Shown: positions 17,219 to 26,323 of the stretch, piece after piece
Layout: each line of letters opens with the position of its first letter
Numbering within the stretch: position 1 is the first letter of the stretch
Assembly (NCBI GenBank): GCA_023410575.1
Contig: JAEYPP010000005.1
Location: 43,392 to 107,391 of the forward strand
Direction: 5' to 3'
DNA from: Bacillota bacterium
GTDB taxonomy: Bacteria > Bacillota > Clostridia > Lachnospirales > Lachnospiraceae
Length of the DNA stretch: 64,000 nt
Notes under the pieces: generated by a model
Database searches by the model: none
The model's input: the letters and a program-made list of their open reading frames with translations, nothing else
Told to the model about the DNA's origin: nothing
Made by a program: the position numbers and the translations under genes

Positions 17219-18922
17219 CTAGTTCACGTATTTTAGTATAATATCCCAAACTGCTGCTTTTTCAAAGCCTAATCTCCAGCTTGCAACTCCTGCTAACTTT
17301 GCATTATATATTAACTTCAATCGAGTATCAACAGACTCTTCTTCTTCCAACCAAATCTTATAAACAGTATCACCTTTTTGATACTCAGCATAATATTGTC
17401 CTGTCGCCTCGTCTAATATTGCCTCTACCTTATTCTTTGCTAAAACCTGTTCTGCTTCGGTCATGCCAAGTGCTTCTGACGTTAATTTACTTTCTCCAAG
17501 CTCCATACTTTCCTTCCAGAGTCTTGTATAGAATGGAATCGCCATAACAATCTTTTCTGCTGGAACCGTGGACATTGTATCGTTAATAGCATTCGTAAAA
17601 AAATTGATGGAAGATACAGAGCCTGCTTCTTCAGAGCCACCATGATGCTCATCATATCCCATAATAACAACATAATCAACGATAGCACCTTGTTCTGCAT
17701 AATCATAAAACTTGTTATATGCTGCAGGAACATAGTTATCGACGGATAGTATGATCTGATTGCTTCTGCATTTTACTGACAATTCACGTAAGAACTGTAT
17801 AAAATGAGGTCCTGTCTCTGTTTTTAAACTTTCAAAATCAATGTTAATTCCATCTAGATTGTATTTAATTGACTGTGCAATAATTTCATTCACAAGTTTC
17901 TCTCTGCTAGAACTACGCGATAATACTTGGTGGGTATCAACCTCAGGATGGAAATTATCGACTAATGCCCATACTTCAATATTACGATTATGGCAATATT
18001 CTACGTAGCTTTCACTCGCCAGTGAAGATAATGAGCCATCCTCTGAGTCTATACGAAACCAAGTTGGCGAAATTGTTGTAACACCCTTAGTTGCCTCTAA
18101 CATTGTATTAACACTGTTATTAGCCTCTGGAACTGTTACTTGATGCCAAGTTAAGTTAATCGTATAATCCTTTGCAAGATTTGTATATTCAGGAGTTTCA
18201 AATGTACTTGCCACATTTTCATAAAAATTCTCACTTAATGCCTTTTTCTGAACATATCCGCGAACACCATCATTCGACATTACACTGATAAATCCATTTT
18301 CTAAGCTACCACCGTTGTTAATAATCATAACCTTGTCATCAGTAGCCAACTGTTTGAGTACCTCTGCCTTTATTGATGTTCCAGTTCGTATCTGAGTAGG
18401 GCTCTTTACTGTTGCATATAAGTATTCTCCCCATTTATATTGAATCATTACGATATCAGGATTTTGAAATGTCTGAAATCTCATATCAGAATACATTGCT
18501 ACAAAATCCAAAGCGATGTAGATATCATCAACCTCTCTTTTAACAACCGTATATGCTGTAGATACTTTATTCTTATTTACCGAATACTCTTTACTTCCTA
18601 CCTCTGCCTTTATTACTTCCGTAGGTGTTGTATTAATTAAAATATTCTCATTGGAATCAAAATAAAACCTTTTATTAAAATAGGTTTTTATTGTATCTAA
18701 ATCCATATAATAAACGCCATCAAATACCTTGGCGTACTTTTCAAATTTAACGTCATCCATAATTACCAAAGCCTGTCCTTCTGGCACTTGATAATAATCA
18801 GATAACTCTTTTACTTCTTTGTTTGGTGTCAGCTTACCAATGATTGTTGCAACCACCACTATAACAATAATTAACAGAGCTGTGGCTCCGCCAATAATTC
18901 CGATCTTGGCATTCTTATCCAT
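17219..18922 (-). CDS. Membrane-anchored GH18 glycosidase with SH3-like domain
   Basis: 567 residues. The N terminus has one membrane helix (about 7-29). Residues ~35-170 resemble a copper-amine-oxidase-N-like stalk, then an SH3-type segment (QIRTGTSIKAEVLKQL, DDKVMIINN, GVRGYVQKKAL), then a GH18 barrel. The GH18 catalytic motif is intact as DGINIDFE, followed by GYDEHHGG and SWRLGFEKAAVWDI. It is likely an extracytoplasmic peptidoglycan N-acetylglucosaminidase of the YaaH/SleL kind, possibly in sporulation or germination given the nearby cwlD. The exact bond cleaved is inferred. Confidence 0.82.
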   Translation of the reverse strand: MDKNAKIGIIGGATALLIIVIVVVATIIGKLTPNKEVKELSDYYQVPEGQALVIMDDVKFEKYAKVFDGVYYMDLDTIKTYFNKRFYFDSNENILINTTPTEVIKAEVGSKEYSVNKNKVSTAYTVVKREVDDIYIALDFVAMYSDMRFQTFQNPDIVMIQYKWGEYLYATVKSPTQIRTGTSIKAEVLKQLATDDKVMIINNGGSLENGFISVMSNDGVRGYVQKKALSENFYENVASTFETPEYTNLAKDYTINLTWHQVTVPEANNSVNTMLEATKGVTTISPTWFRIDSEDGSLSSLASESYVEYCHNRNIEVWALVDNFHPEVDTHQVLSRSSSREKLVNEIIAQSIKYNLDGINIDFESLKTETGPHFIQFLRELSVKCRSNQIILSVDNYVPAAYNKFYDYAEQGAIVDYVVIMGYDEHHGGSEEAGSVSSINFFTNAINDTMSTVPAEKIVMAIPFYTRLWKESMELGESKLTSEALGMTEAEQVLAKNKVEAILDEATGQYYAEYQKGDTVYKIWLEEEESVDTRLKLIYNAKLAGVASWRLGFEKAAVWDIILKYVN

Positions 18923-19071
18923 GTTATACCTCTCTTTTCTTTATCGATTAAGAAAATTACATAATTTTTCGTCTACTGTACCATATGGTCATTATATCAT
19001 TATTCCCTTTTACCGTCACCCCTAAAATTAAAAATGCTAAATATACGCTAACTTTTTACTAGCTACTCGTT

Positions 19072-19155
19072 GGAACGACTAGTATCTTTATTCTAATAAG
19101 TCAATACTGGTTGAGAGTATAGTCACCTAAAAGTTAAGTAATACTAGTCGTTTCT
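19072..19155. repeat. Inverted repeat with long loop in a 457-bp gene-free stretch
   Basis: GAACGACTAGTAT (19072-19084) pairs with ATACTAGTCGTTTC (19142-19155). The surrounding gap 18923-19379 also holds TCAGATGAAAC...GTTCATCTGA (about 19203-19233) and AATCCTAA...TTAGGAT pairings. It is downstream of the MinD-like gene and upstream of the GH18 gene; no coding frame with a ribosome binding site is visible. Confidence 0.5.
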
Positions 19156-19379
19156 TATTCTCTATTATCATCGATTACGCGGTGCAATCATGTTAGATTC
19201 CTGTCAGATGAAACATAATCGTAGTTCATCTGATATTGTATCGCTTGTATATCATGCATGTCTTGATTTCGGATAAGAAGATTGTGATATGCATACTTAA
19301 TCCTAATAGGAAACCTGCATAAGTTAGGATATCCATTTTTCGTATGGAATGCTCCTAAAAGTGTAATAGAGAATTGAAA

Positions 19380-20024
19380 TCAGTTCCAAAGAGAATTGTG
19401 AAATACTTGAATACTTTGCTTTGATGGATGAAAGAAATCTGGTTCATAACCTAAAAATTCTGAGCCTCTGAAAATTCTACCTACAAGCTTTCTTTTCTCT
19501 TTTGTAATCATATTACCAAGAAAAGTCACATGCTCTGGTCTACCATAATCACGCTCTAGGGCAAGTACTGCTTTTGAGCGGTCAAAATACCAAGGAATCA
19601 TCGTATATACTAATAGTGATTTATTACAAGACATAATAAGGTCTCTTGATTTTGCATAATTGCAGCCTAGGTCATAAACAAGGTAATCATAAGAGACCTG
19701 TTCTTGCTTATTCAAAAGTAATTTCTCACTTGATAAACTATAAGTTATATTATGTACTTTAAAAGGTTCCTCTTCTAATTGTTCTTTGTTAGAAGATAAA
19801 CAAAATAAGTCTCTTTTCTGACTATGTTCAATTACTGCCACTTTAAGACCACAGATATTTGCCAGATATTCAGCTAAAAGTATCGTAATCCATGTTACTC
19901 CGGCATGCGGATGCAGACCAAATACTCCAATGCTCTGTAAATTCTTTTGGTTAAAAAATGAATCGTACTGCGTGCCTATCTCCTCCTTATAAATAATTCT
20001 GTAATATCTGCGAGAATACTGCAT
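19380..20024 (-). CDS. MinD/ParA-fold protein lacking the P-loop lysine
   Basis: 214 residues from ATG 20022-20024 (AGGTGA 6 nt upstream; the GTG at 20033 overlaps that site). A MinD-like fold is suggested by IGVFGLHPHAGVTW followed by a helix (ITILLAEYLAN), LKVAVIEHS and YDYLVYDLG. The signalling-type Walker A would end GKT, but here it reads GVT, so ATP hydrolysis is doubtful. It overlaps the kinase gene by 38 bp and must be co-translated with it. I do not know the function; a CpaE/TadZ-like scaffold is one possibility. Confidence 0.6.
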   Translation of the reverse strand: MQYSRRYYRIIYKEEIGTQYDSFFNQKNLQSIGVFGLHPHAGVTWITILLAEYLANICGLKVAVIEHSQKRDLFCLSSNKEQLEEEPFKVHNITYSLSSEKLLLNKQEQVSYDYLVYDLGCNYAKSRDLIMSCNKSLLVYTMIPWYFDRSKAVLALERDYGRPEHVTFLGNMITKEKRKLVGRIFRGSEFLGYEPDFFHPSKQSIQVFHNSLWN

Positions 20025-21318
20025 CGCACTCACCTGACTTCTTTCTACTTAACTCTGATTCATAAGGAAAGGAAAAACACTGCCCTTTTGGTATCAAGCC
20101 ACATAGATTCTTACCTTCCTTGGCCGTTTGAAAATTTTTAAGAAAGTAAGTATTTCTAAATGATGTCATGTTTTGCAAGCAATGTTCTGTCACTGGCAAC
20201 TCATAAACCTTTTCACCAAATACAAGAAAACGCAAGTCACTATGTTCAAAATCCGCAATATTATGACTAGTTAAAGTACCATAATCAGCTACAATAATAG
20301 AATATCTACTATGATATTGTCCAAGGCAACTTAATTTCTCAACACTTGGCAAAATGGGTATGTGTTCATACTCATAAATCGCATCTTGATTCAATTTCTG
20401 TTCCTTCATAATAAGATATTTTGCAGCATGGGACTCATTCATCTCTGCATATAAGCATCTCTTTTTATGATTAATCAGATAGGAACATATTAAAAGCGAA
20501 ATATGTGTAGCTCCAATATGACTTTGTGTTCCCGCAATTGCTATTAATAATTCATTCTCTTTTTTACGTCCTACTTTTTCTTTAGATATCTGGGATAGCA
20601 AGCTGCCAACTTGTTGTACTTTTGAATACCTCTGCGTTCTCCTCTTTCTCCTACATTTACGAATGACCTTACTTAAAAGTGCGCATTCCCTATTGTACAA
20701 TCTTGAATTCAAAGTACAATTCTGATCTAGCATATACTTAATTGTACATCCTATACCATAAATATCAGTTCGCTCATCGATTGGCTTGTTGCTAAACTGT
20801 TCAGGTGCAGCAAAACCGACTGTTCCAAAACGACTAATACTTTGATTGGAATCGCTTAAGAAAATAGCTGCACTAAAGTCAATTAAGGCAAGTCTAGATT
20901 GGTTCACTATAATATTATTGGGATTAATATCAAGATGTAAAACAGGATTAGGTAATTGATGAAGATAAGTTATAAGATCACAAAGCTGAATACTATAAGA
21001 TAAGATTACTGAGATTGTTAAATGTTCTGATTGGCAGATAGAATGTAGTGATTCTCCCTCCATATACTGTTCGACAAGATACAATGCATCATGTTCATCG
21101 TAAACCTTAAATAATGTCGGAATAGATGGATGTTGCAAGGATTGTAGGAGTTTTGCTTCCATAATCGCCTGTTGATAGGAGAAGGAATCTTTTTTTATTC
21201 GCTTAATCACAAATTTATCTAGCAACTTGACGTGTTGTGCTAAATATACTATAGTATCTTGGTGATTACATAAAACTGCGATTTCACGATACTCTTGAAA
21301 CCAAATTTGACTGCACAT
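19987..21318 (-). CDS. Ser/Thr protein kinase fused to a MinD-like domain
   Basis: 443 residues. Residues ~10-245 form a protein kinase: K39 (FVIKRI), E54 in the C-helix, HLD 128-130 with N135 in the catalytic loop, DFS 147-149 instead of DFG, and APE at 171-173. The glycine-rich loop is not recognisable and the catalytic-loop Lys is Asn, so activity is uncertain. Residues ~257-410 resemble a MinD fold, with GTQSHIGATH in place of a Lys-containing Walker A. A very basic linker (KCRRKRRTQR) joins them. GGAG precedes the ATG. There is no transmembrane segment or PASTA repeat, so it is not a PrkC orthologue. Confidence 0.75.
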   Translation of the reverse strand: MCSQIWFQEYREIAVLCNHQDTIVYLAQHVKLLDKFVIKRIKKDSFSYQQAIMEAKLLQSLQHPSIPTLFKVYDEHDALYLVEQYMEGESLHSICQSEHLTISVILSYSIQLCDLITYLHQLPNPVLHLDINPNNIIVNQSRLALIDFSAAIFLSDSNQSISRFGTVGFAAPEQFSNKPIDERTDIYGIGCTIKYMLDQNCTLNSRLYNRECALLSKVIRKCRRKRRTQRYSKVQQVGSLLSQISKEKVGRKKENELLIAIAGTQSHIGATHISLLICSYLINHKKRCLYAEMNESHAAKYLIMKEQKLNQDAIYEYEHIPILPSVEKLSCLGQYHSRYSIIVADYGTLTSHNIADFEHSDLRFLVFGEKVYELPVTEHCLQNMTSFRNTYFLKNFQTAKEGKNLCGLIPKGQCFSFPYESELSRKKSGECDAVFSQILQNYL

Positions 21319-21508
21319 ATTCTCCTTTCTTTTTATAATACGAATAAGTAAGACATGAATGGATAAGAATTATATAAATATTATACTTTCTTAAATCCAT
21401 TTTTGCAAATAGTATTTCCATAATTTAGGAGAGAAACTGCAGTGAAGAATTTGTTGAATATCACGAGAAAATACAGTATTTAAAGGTATAGGATGACAAA
21501 TGACACTA

Positions 21509-21537
21509 TTGACTTTGATAAGGAATTACATTATACT
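21509..21537 (+). promoter_or_regulatory. Sigma-A promoter of mecA
   Basis: TTGACT (21509-21514) and TATACT (21532-21537) are spaced by 17 nt, about 65 bp before the mecA start. The 284-bp gap is otherwise AT-rich and divergent from the kinase gene. Confidence 0.7.
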
Positions 21538-21602
21538 TTGTATACAAAAGTAAATATTTATCCATTAAAACGAACACACGTAACAGAAAGGAGTGTGATT
21601 CT

Positions 21603-22397
21603 ATGAAGATTGAAAAAATAAGTGATACACAGATTCGTTGTACATTAAATAAAGAGGACCTCATTGATCGCGAGCTTAGAATTAGTGAACTAGCTTATGG
21701 AAGTGATAAGGCAAAGCAACTATTTCGAGATATGATGCAACAAGCCGCTTATGAATTCGGTTTTGATGCCGAAGATATTCCATTAATGATAGAAGCAACT
21801 CCTATATCCGCAGATTGTTTAGTACTTGTAATAACTAAAGTTGAAGATCCAGATGAATTGGATACTCGTTTTTCTAACTTTACTCCTTATGCACAACAAG
21901 ACGATGAAATACAAGAAGGTGAGGATGAGGACGATGATGATGCTTATGCAGATGAGATATTAAACTGTTTTGAACATCTTGGAGAGCTTCTTGGAAAGCG
22001 AGAGAAAGGTGATTCTTCTGATAGTACAGAAAAAATGAAAAAAATTAAATCATCTGATAAGAAAGAGAATGTGACAGACGAGGAGTTGGCTAAGCTTCCA
22101 ACTAATTTAACTAAAGTATTTACATTTTCAACATTAAGTGACTTATCAAAGCTTGCGACAATTATTCATCCCTTCTACCATGGAGACAATATGCTCTTTA
22201 AGAATCCATCAAACAAACGATTCTATTTGATTTTAAAGATATCTAAGCATACTCCAGAAGAGTTTAATAAAGTATGTAATATCATCTCTGAGTTTGGTAA
22301 AACTGAACGTACGAATTACGCAAGTATTTCCTATTATAAAGAACATTTTGAAACCATTTTATCTTCTGATGCAATTGAACGTTTAGCTAGTTTATAA
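21603..22397 (+). CDS. mecA: MecA-like adaptor protein
   Basis: 264 residues. It begins MKIEKISDTQIRCTLNKEDL, the standard MecA N-terminal domain, followed by a very acidic linker (EGEDEDDDDAYADEI) and a C-terminal domain starting near FTFSTLSDL, with FYLIL and SEFG motifs. MecA proteins deliver substrates to the ClpC unfoldase; in bacilli they control ComK. Which substrates are used here is unknown. AAAGGAG precedes the ATG. The gene has its own promoter and a terminator hairpin 40 bp after the stop. Confidence 0.88.
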   Translation: MKIEKISDTQIRCTLNKEDLIDRELRISELAYGSDKAKQLFRDMMQQAAYEFGFDAEDIPLMIEATPISADCLVLVITKVEDPDELDTRFSNFTPYAQQDDEIQEGEDEDDDDAYADEILNCFEHLGELLGKREKGDSSDSTEKMKKIKSSDKKENVTDEELAKLPTNLTKVFTFSTLSDLSKLATIIHPFYHGDNMLFKNPSNKRFYLILKISKHTPEEFNKVCNIISEFGKTERTNYASISYYKEHFETILSSDAIERLASL

Positions 22398-22436
22398 ATG
22401 TAATCATAACTTTGGTGCTTTCAAAAGTACCACCAT

Positions 22437-22480
22437 AAAATGGGCTGTAGCATATCATCTTCGCTACAGCCCATTTTTTT
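22437..22480. terminator. Bidirectional terminator, TGGGCTGTAGC arms
   Basis: TGGGCTGTAGC (22441-22451) pairs perfectly with GCTACAGCCCA (22463-22473), with A and T runs outside, between convergent mecA and the DUF1858 gene. Confidence 0.88.
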
Positions 22481-22496
22481 ACCATTCAAGTATTCG

Positions 22497-22697
22497 CTAT
22501 TCGGCGCTTAAAAAAGCATTGATTTTATTAACAATCTCATCCGCATCCATTCCATGAACCATACATGCTTCCTCTAATGTCTCACCCTGAGCAGATGGGC
22601 ATCCGATACAGTGCATTCCAACGTCTAATAGAATTGCAATCACTCCTTGATCTTGTTGAATAATCTGAGCAATTGTCATGTCTTTAGAAATTTTCAT
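22497..22697 (-). CDS. DUF1858 small redox-disulfide domain protein
   Basis: 66 residues. The pattern MTIAQIIQQDQGVIAILLDVGMHCIGCPSA with a CIGC pair and a closing helix is the DUF1858 ('hybrid-cluster-protein-associated disulfide') family. Its biochemical role is not established; the CxxC suggests a redox or metal site. GGAGG precedes the ATG. It faces mecA across a shared terminator and diverges from the ferredoxin gene (269-bp gap, AT-rich, no other gene seen). Confidence 0.85.
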   Translation of the reverse strand: MKISKDMTIAQIIQQDQGVIAILLDVGMHCIGCPSAQGETLEEACMVHGMDADEIVNKINAFLSAE

Positions 22698-22966
22698 ATA
22701 TAAAACCTCCTAGTGCAAAATATTCTTTACCATCTCTTCATTATAATTGATTCCAATAATACCGTCAAGTTTGTTTTATATTCATTATTATTACCTACTG
22801 TGTCCGATTCCAAAAGGATAATTGTGATGTTCATTTTAAGCATTCATTCTTCTTCCAAAAACTCTATCATAATAGTATCGGAATTTTTCTAACATAGTTT
22901 TTTTTACTTGTATTATTCTTTAATATGGAGTAAAATGAAATAAGTATTTATAAGGAGGTAAAACCG

Positions 22967-23134
22967 ATGGCATATGTAATTAACGATGGTTGCATCAGCT
23001 GTGGAGCTTGTGCAGGTGAATGTCCAGTGGGCGCTATTTCTGAAGGTGCTAGCCACTATGAAATCGATGCAGATACATGTTTAGATTGCGGCGCTTGTGC
23101 ATCTGTATGTCCAACTGAATCTATCGAAAGCTAA
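22967..23134 (+). CDS. 2[4Fe-4S] clostridial-type ferredoxin
   Basis: A 55-residue gene. It encodes MAYVINDGCISCGACAGECP, then a second CLDCGACASVCP block: two CxxCxxCxxxCP motifs. Such ferredoxins carry electrons between pyruvate:ferredoxin oxidoreductase, hydrogenase and related enzymes in the cytoplasm. AAGGAGG (22952-22958) is 8 nt before the ATG. It is monocistronic, with a perfect palindrome downstream. Confidence 0.96.
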   Translation: MAYVINDGCISCGACAGECPVGAISEGASHYEIDADTCLDCGACASVCPTESIES

Positions 23135-23167
23135 TTGAACATATGGTCCCGAGTGGATTCACATATG

Positions 23168-23197
23168 AAAAGGTTGTTGCATATGCAACAACCTTTT
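23168..23197. terminator. Perfect 30-bp palindrome (AAAAGGTTGTTGC arms)
   Basis: Left arm 23168-23180 and right arm 23185-23197 are exact complements, with A/T runs at both ends. It terminates the ferredoxin gene and may act in both directions. Confidence 0.85.
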
Positions 23198-23236
23198 ACA
23201 TTCCATATAATCATGCAAAGCAACTTCTCTGGTTTA

Positions 23237-23275
23237 ATATAAGGAAAAGCATGCTTCGCAAACTTTTCCTTATAT
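23237..23275 (-). terminator. Terminator of the MerR/coiled-coil gene
   Basis: ATATAAGGAAAAG pairs with CTTTTCCTTATAT around a loop containing GCTTCGC. It lies 6 bp after the stop of the convergent minus-strand gene. No strong T tract follows, so efficiency is uncertain. Confidence 0.6.
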
Positions 23276-23280
23276 CAATT

Positions 23281-24657
23281 CTATATTTTTACTTTATGTT
23301 TCTGAAAAAACTTACTTGGCCTTTTTTTCTTTCCTTCTTTTGTTGCAGCTGCTTGCTGCCTCTGCAACTGGGTTTCTCGTATGGTACGATCTAGTTGTCG
23401 AAATCTTTCTTCTTGGCGTTCCTCTCTTATCTTCATCATATAGTCCATTTCTTTCACAACCGATTGAGTTACTACCTCATTAATATCATTCGTCAAAGTA
23501 TGGTTATTCTGACTTAATGCATCCATTACAATTGAACACATAATTTCGCGAAATTGGATTATCTTATCATGACTATCTTTAAGAAGTGAGTTATCTGATT
23601 TCCGCTCCAATAACTGTTTTTGCTGCATCGAAGATTGTTCCAATGAAGAATCTTTGTCTCTTCCTTGTATCAATTCTATTTCCTTCTTCATCTCACTTTC
23701 CTGAATCATTTGACCATTTTCTTTGTATCCCTTCTTAGCAACTCCGACAATTCTTGGTGTCTTGTTTATATTTTTTACAATCTCAATCTTAGCAACTGCT
23801 ACTTCTTCGTTGTAGCATTTTTCTTTCTGATTACTAGTATCTTTCAGTTCGTCCAACTCTTTACGATTCCCTACTTCTCTCTCTTGTACTTTTGCTTCGA
23901 TGATAGGTTTTGCCTTTTTCATCTCTTGAATCTTTTCCGTTTCATGAGATTTCTCTTTTTTCTTCATCTTGTCATTTCTCTTATATTTATTAACCTCTTT
24001 AACTTTTTCCTTCTCATGAAATGCTTTTATTTCTCTTGAGTTATCCACTTCTTTTAGAGTACTCCGCTTTGTCTCATAATTAGGTTGCTTTTTTACCTCA
24101 GCTTCTTTCTGTAAATCAGCTGTTGATTGAAGATTTGCCTCCACTGGTTCTATAGTATCTTTCAATCTATGTACTTCCCTCGATCCATCCACTTCCTTAG
24201 TTATTGAATGCGTGTTCTCTTCACTCGTCGATATCTTTACAGAACTTAAACGGGTTCTCTGCTTTGTGGCAGGATCTTTAATAATAAAATCTCCTTCCTC
24301 CATGTCTATGTCAACTGCTTTTCCATATTGTGCTTTCACACGTTCTTGTGCTTCTATTCCAGATAATCCAAGGGCTGCCTCAAGTCGGTCCCGCAGATCG
24401 TTTAACTTCTCCTCTTCTAGGTCTTTCACTTGATTGATATATGGAAGGATTGACTTTATAATCTTGAGGTGAAATCCCTTATCCCTCAATACCTTGACAG
24501 CACGAAGTAAATCAATATCCTCTTGAAGATAATAGCGATGTCCTAATTCTGTTCTTTTAATACTCAACGATAAATGATACTCTAGGTATCGAAGTACATT
24601 CGCTGGAATATCAAGAATTCTTGATACATCTGAAATCATATAATAAATCTCTGTCAT
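23281..24657 (-). CDS. MerR-type HTH protein with long charged coiled coil
   Basis: 458 residues from ATG 24655-24657 (AGGAGGA 6 nt upstream; the frame extends to 24771 without a better site). Residues ~1-75 are a MerR winged helix (YMISDVSRILDIPANVLRYLEY, GHRYYLQEDIDLLRAVKVL). The remaining ~380 residues are almost entirely Lys/Glu-rich and predicted coiled coil or disordered, ending in a basic tail (KEGKKKRPSKFFQKHKVKI). The layout (MerR head plus coiled coil) recalls RacA and DUF3967 proteins, which bind DNA without being classical metal regulators. A role in chromosome organisation is only a guess. Confidence 0.7.
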   Translation of the reverse strand: MTEIYYMISDVSRILDIPANVLRYLEYHLSLSIKRTELGHRYYLQEDIDLLRAVKVLRDKGFHLKIIKSILPYINQVKDLEEEKLNDLRDRLEAALGLSGIEAQERVKAQYGKAVDIDMEEGDFIIKDPATKQRTRLSSVKISTSEENTHSITKEVDGSREVHRLKDTIEPVEANLQSTADLQKEAEVKKQPNYETKRSTLKEVDNSREIKAFHEKEKVKEVNKYKRNDKMKKKEKSHETEKIQEMKKAKPIIEAKVQEREVGNRKELDELKDTSNQKEKCYNEEVAVAKIEIVKNINKTPRIVGVAKKGYKENGQMIQESEMKKEIELIQGRDKDSSLEQSSMQQKQLLERKSDNSLLKDSHDKIIQFREIMCSIVMDALSQNNHTLTNDINEVVTQSVVKEMDYMMKIREERQEERFRQLDRTIRETQLQRQQAAATKEGKKKRPSKFFQKHKVKI

Positions 24658-24860
24658 GGTAATCCTCCTGCACAAATGTAAATTATTTACATATTTATTA
24701 TAACATGCGGACAACCTTTTGCAATAACTCGCTTCATTGTAACTATATTTTTCATCGACACCCTGTGACATACGGAAACATTTTTCTCAAAACATAACTG
24801 TGTATTTGAATACTTTTGTTCCGCATTATCATGGAGCATAGGAAATAAAATAGTTCTATT

Positions 24861-24923
24861 GAATAGCGAAAGAGCAATATACATCTGATTCAAAATCAGT
24901 CGTACATAGCTCTTTTGTTATTC
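24861..24923 (-). terminator. Stem-loop after dnaB
   Basis: GAATAGCGAAAGAGC pairs with GCTCTTTTGTTATTC, and inside it CTGATT pairs with AATCAG. It lies directly downstream of the dnaB stop on the minus strand. Confidence 0.6.
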
Positions 24924-24934
24924 ACGTAATGCGC

Positions 24935-26263
24935 TTATCTTTCTAGATTTGCAAATTTGGTAAACTGAGATAACCAAGCTAATTTTACAGTACCAGTTGG
25001 ACCATTTCTTTGTTTACCTATTATAATTTCCGATACACCGGCTTCCTCAGAATCTCGATTATAATAATCATCACGATAGATAAACATTACAACGTCAGCA
25101 TCCTGTTCAATCGCACCAGATTCACGTAAATCAGATAACATTGGACGCTTATCTGGACGTTGTTCTACCGCACGGGATAACTGCGATAATGCAATCACTG
25201 GACAATTGATCTCTCTTGCTAACGCTTTAAGAGAACGTGAAATTTCAGAAATCTCTTGTTGTCTGGATTCTGTTTTCTTACCACCCGACATCAACTGAAG
25301 ATAATCGATTATGACTAGTCCAAGATTATGTTCTAATTTAAATTTCCTACATTTGGAACGTAACTCTGTAATTGAAATACCAGGAGTATCATCAATGATT
25401 AACCCAGATTCACCAACGCTTCGAGCACTCTCCATCAGTTTTGCCCAATCATCATCATTTAAATCACCACTACGAATTGCCTGAGAATCAACACGTGAAT
25501 TCATCGCTAAAATACGATTTACGAGCTGATTCTTTGACATTTCCAAACTAAAGATTGCTGTAGTCACTTTCGACTTGACTGCAACATATTCTGCAATATT
25601 TAATACAAATGCTGTTTTACCCATCGAAGGTCTAGCTGCAATTAGTATAAGATCCGACGGCTGTAGCCCTGCCATCTTATAATCTAAATCATAAAATCCA
25701 GTGGCTATTCCCGTAACACTACCCTTGTTCCTAGAAGCTGCTTCAATATTGTCTAAGGACTGTATTACAATATCCTTTATACTTACAAAATCTCCACTGC
25801 CTCGATTTTGAATAATATTAAAGACTTCTTTTTCTGTATCCTCTAAAATCGCATCTACCTTCTCTTTATCAAGGTAACATTGGTTTGTGATTCCCTCTGT
25901 CACCTTAATTAAGCGTCGAAGTAATGCCTTTTCACTTACAATATTCGCATAGTAACGAACATTGGCTGAAGTTGGCACTGACCGTATCAGATCACTAATG
26001 AATTCAATGCTACATAATTCTGGTGGAACTTCTTTTTCCTTTAATTTATTTTGAAGAGTAATTAAATCAACTGGTTTACCTTCATTAAATAACTCCATCA
26101 TTGCATCATACAAGACACCATACTGGTGTTGGTAAAAATCCTCTGAAGTCAAGATTTCTGAGGCTGCAATAATGGCATCACGATCCATAATCATGGATCC
26201 GATGACTGATTGCTCTGCTTCTGCACTATGCGGTTGTATCTTTTTTATAAATGCCTCATCCAT
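24935..26263 (-). CDS. dnaB: Replicative DNA helicase DnaB
   Basis: 442 residues. The N-terminal helical domain (PHSAEAEQSVIGSMIMD) is followed by the RecA-like motor with Walker A ARPSMGKTAFVLNIA, the LEMSKNQL strand, VIIDYLQLMSGGKK (Walker B) and SQLSRAVEQRPDKRPMLSDL. It is the ring helicase that unwinds DNA at replication forks. Its length is normal and no intein is present. It lies 60 bp after rplI in the conserved gdpP-rplI-dnaB arrangement. Confidence 0.96.
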   Translation of the reverse strand: MDEAFIKKIQPHSAEAEQSVIGSMIMDRDAIIAASEILTSEDFYQHQYGVLYDAMMELFNEGKPVDLITLQNKLKEKEVPPELCSIEFISDLIRSVPTSANVRYYANIVSEKALLRRLIKVTEGITNQCYLDKEKVDAILEDTEKEVFNIIQNRGSGDFVSIKDIVIQSLDNIEAASRNKGSVTGIATGFYDLDYKMAGLQPSDLILIAARPSMGKTAFVLNIAEYVAVKSKVTTAIFSLEMSKNQLVNRILAMNSRVDSQAIRSGDLNDDDWAKLMESARSVGESGLIIDDTPGISITELRSKCRKFKLEHNLGLVIIDYLQLMSGGKKTESRQQEISEISRSLKALAREINCPVIALSQLSRAVEQRPDKRPMLSDLRESGAIEQDADVVMFIYRDDYYNRDSEEAGVSEIIIGKQRNGPTGTVKLAWLSQFTKFANLER

Positions 26264-26323
26264 CGAAGGTTTCCTTTCTATTCCTCTACAGCAAATCGAT
26301 TACCTGCGTAAATTCAACTAGAC

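Noticed and set aside
24658..24771. N-terminal extension of the MerR/coiled-coil protein
   Set aside because: The MerR domain begins normally at ATG 24657, which has AGGAGGA at good spacing; the extra 38 codons look unrelated.
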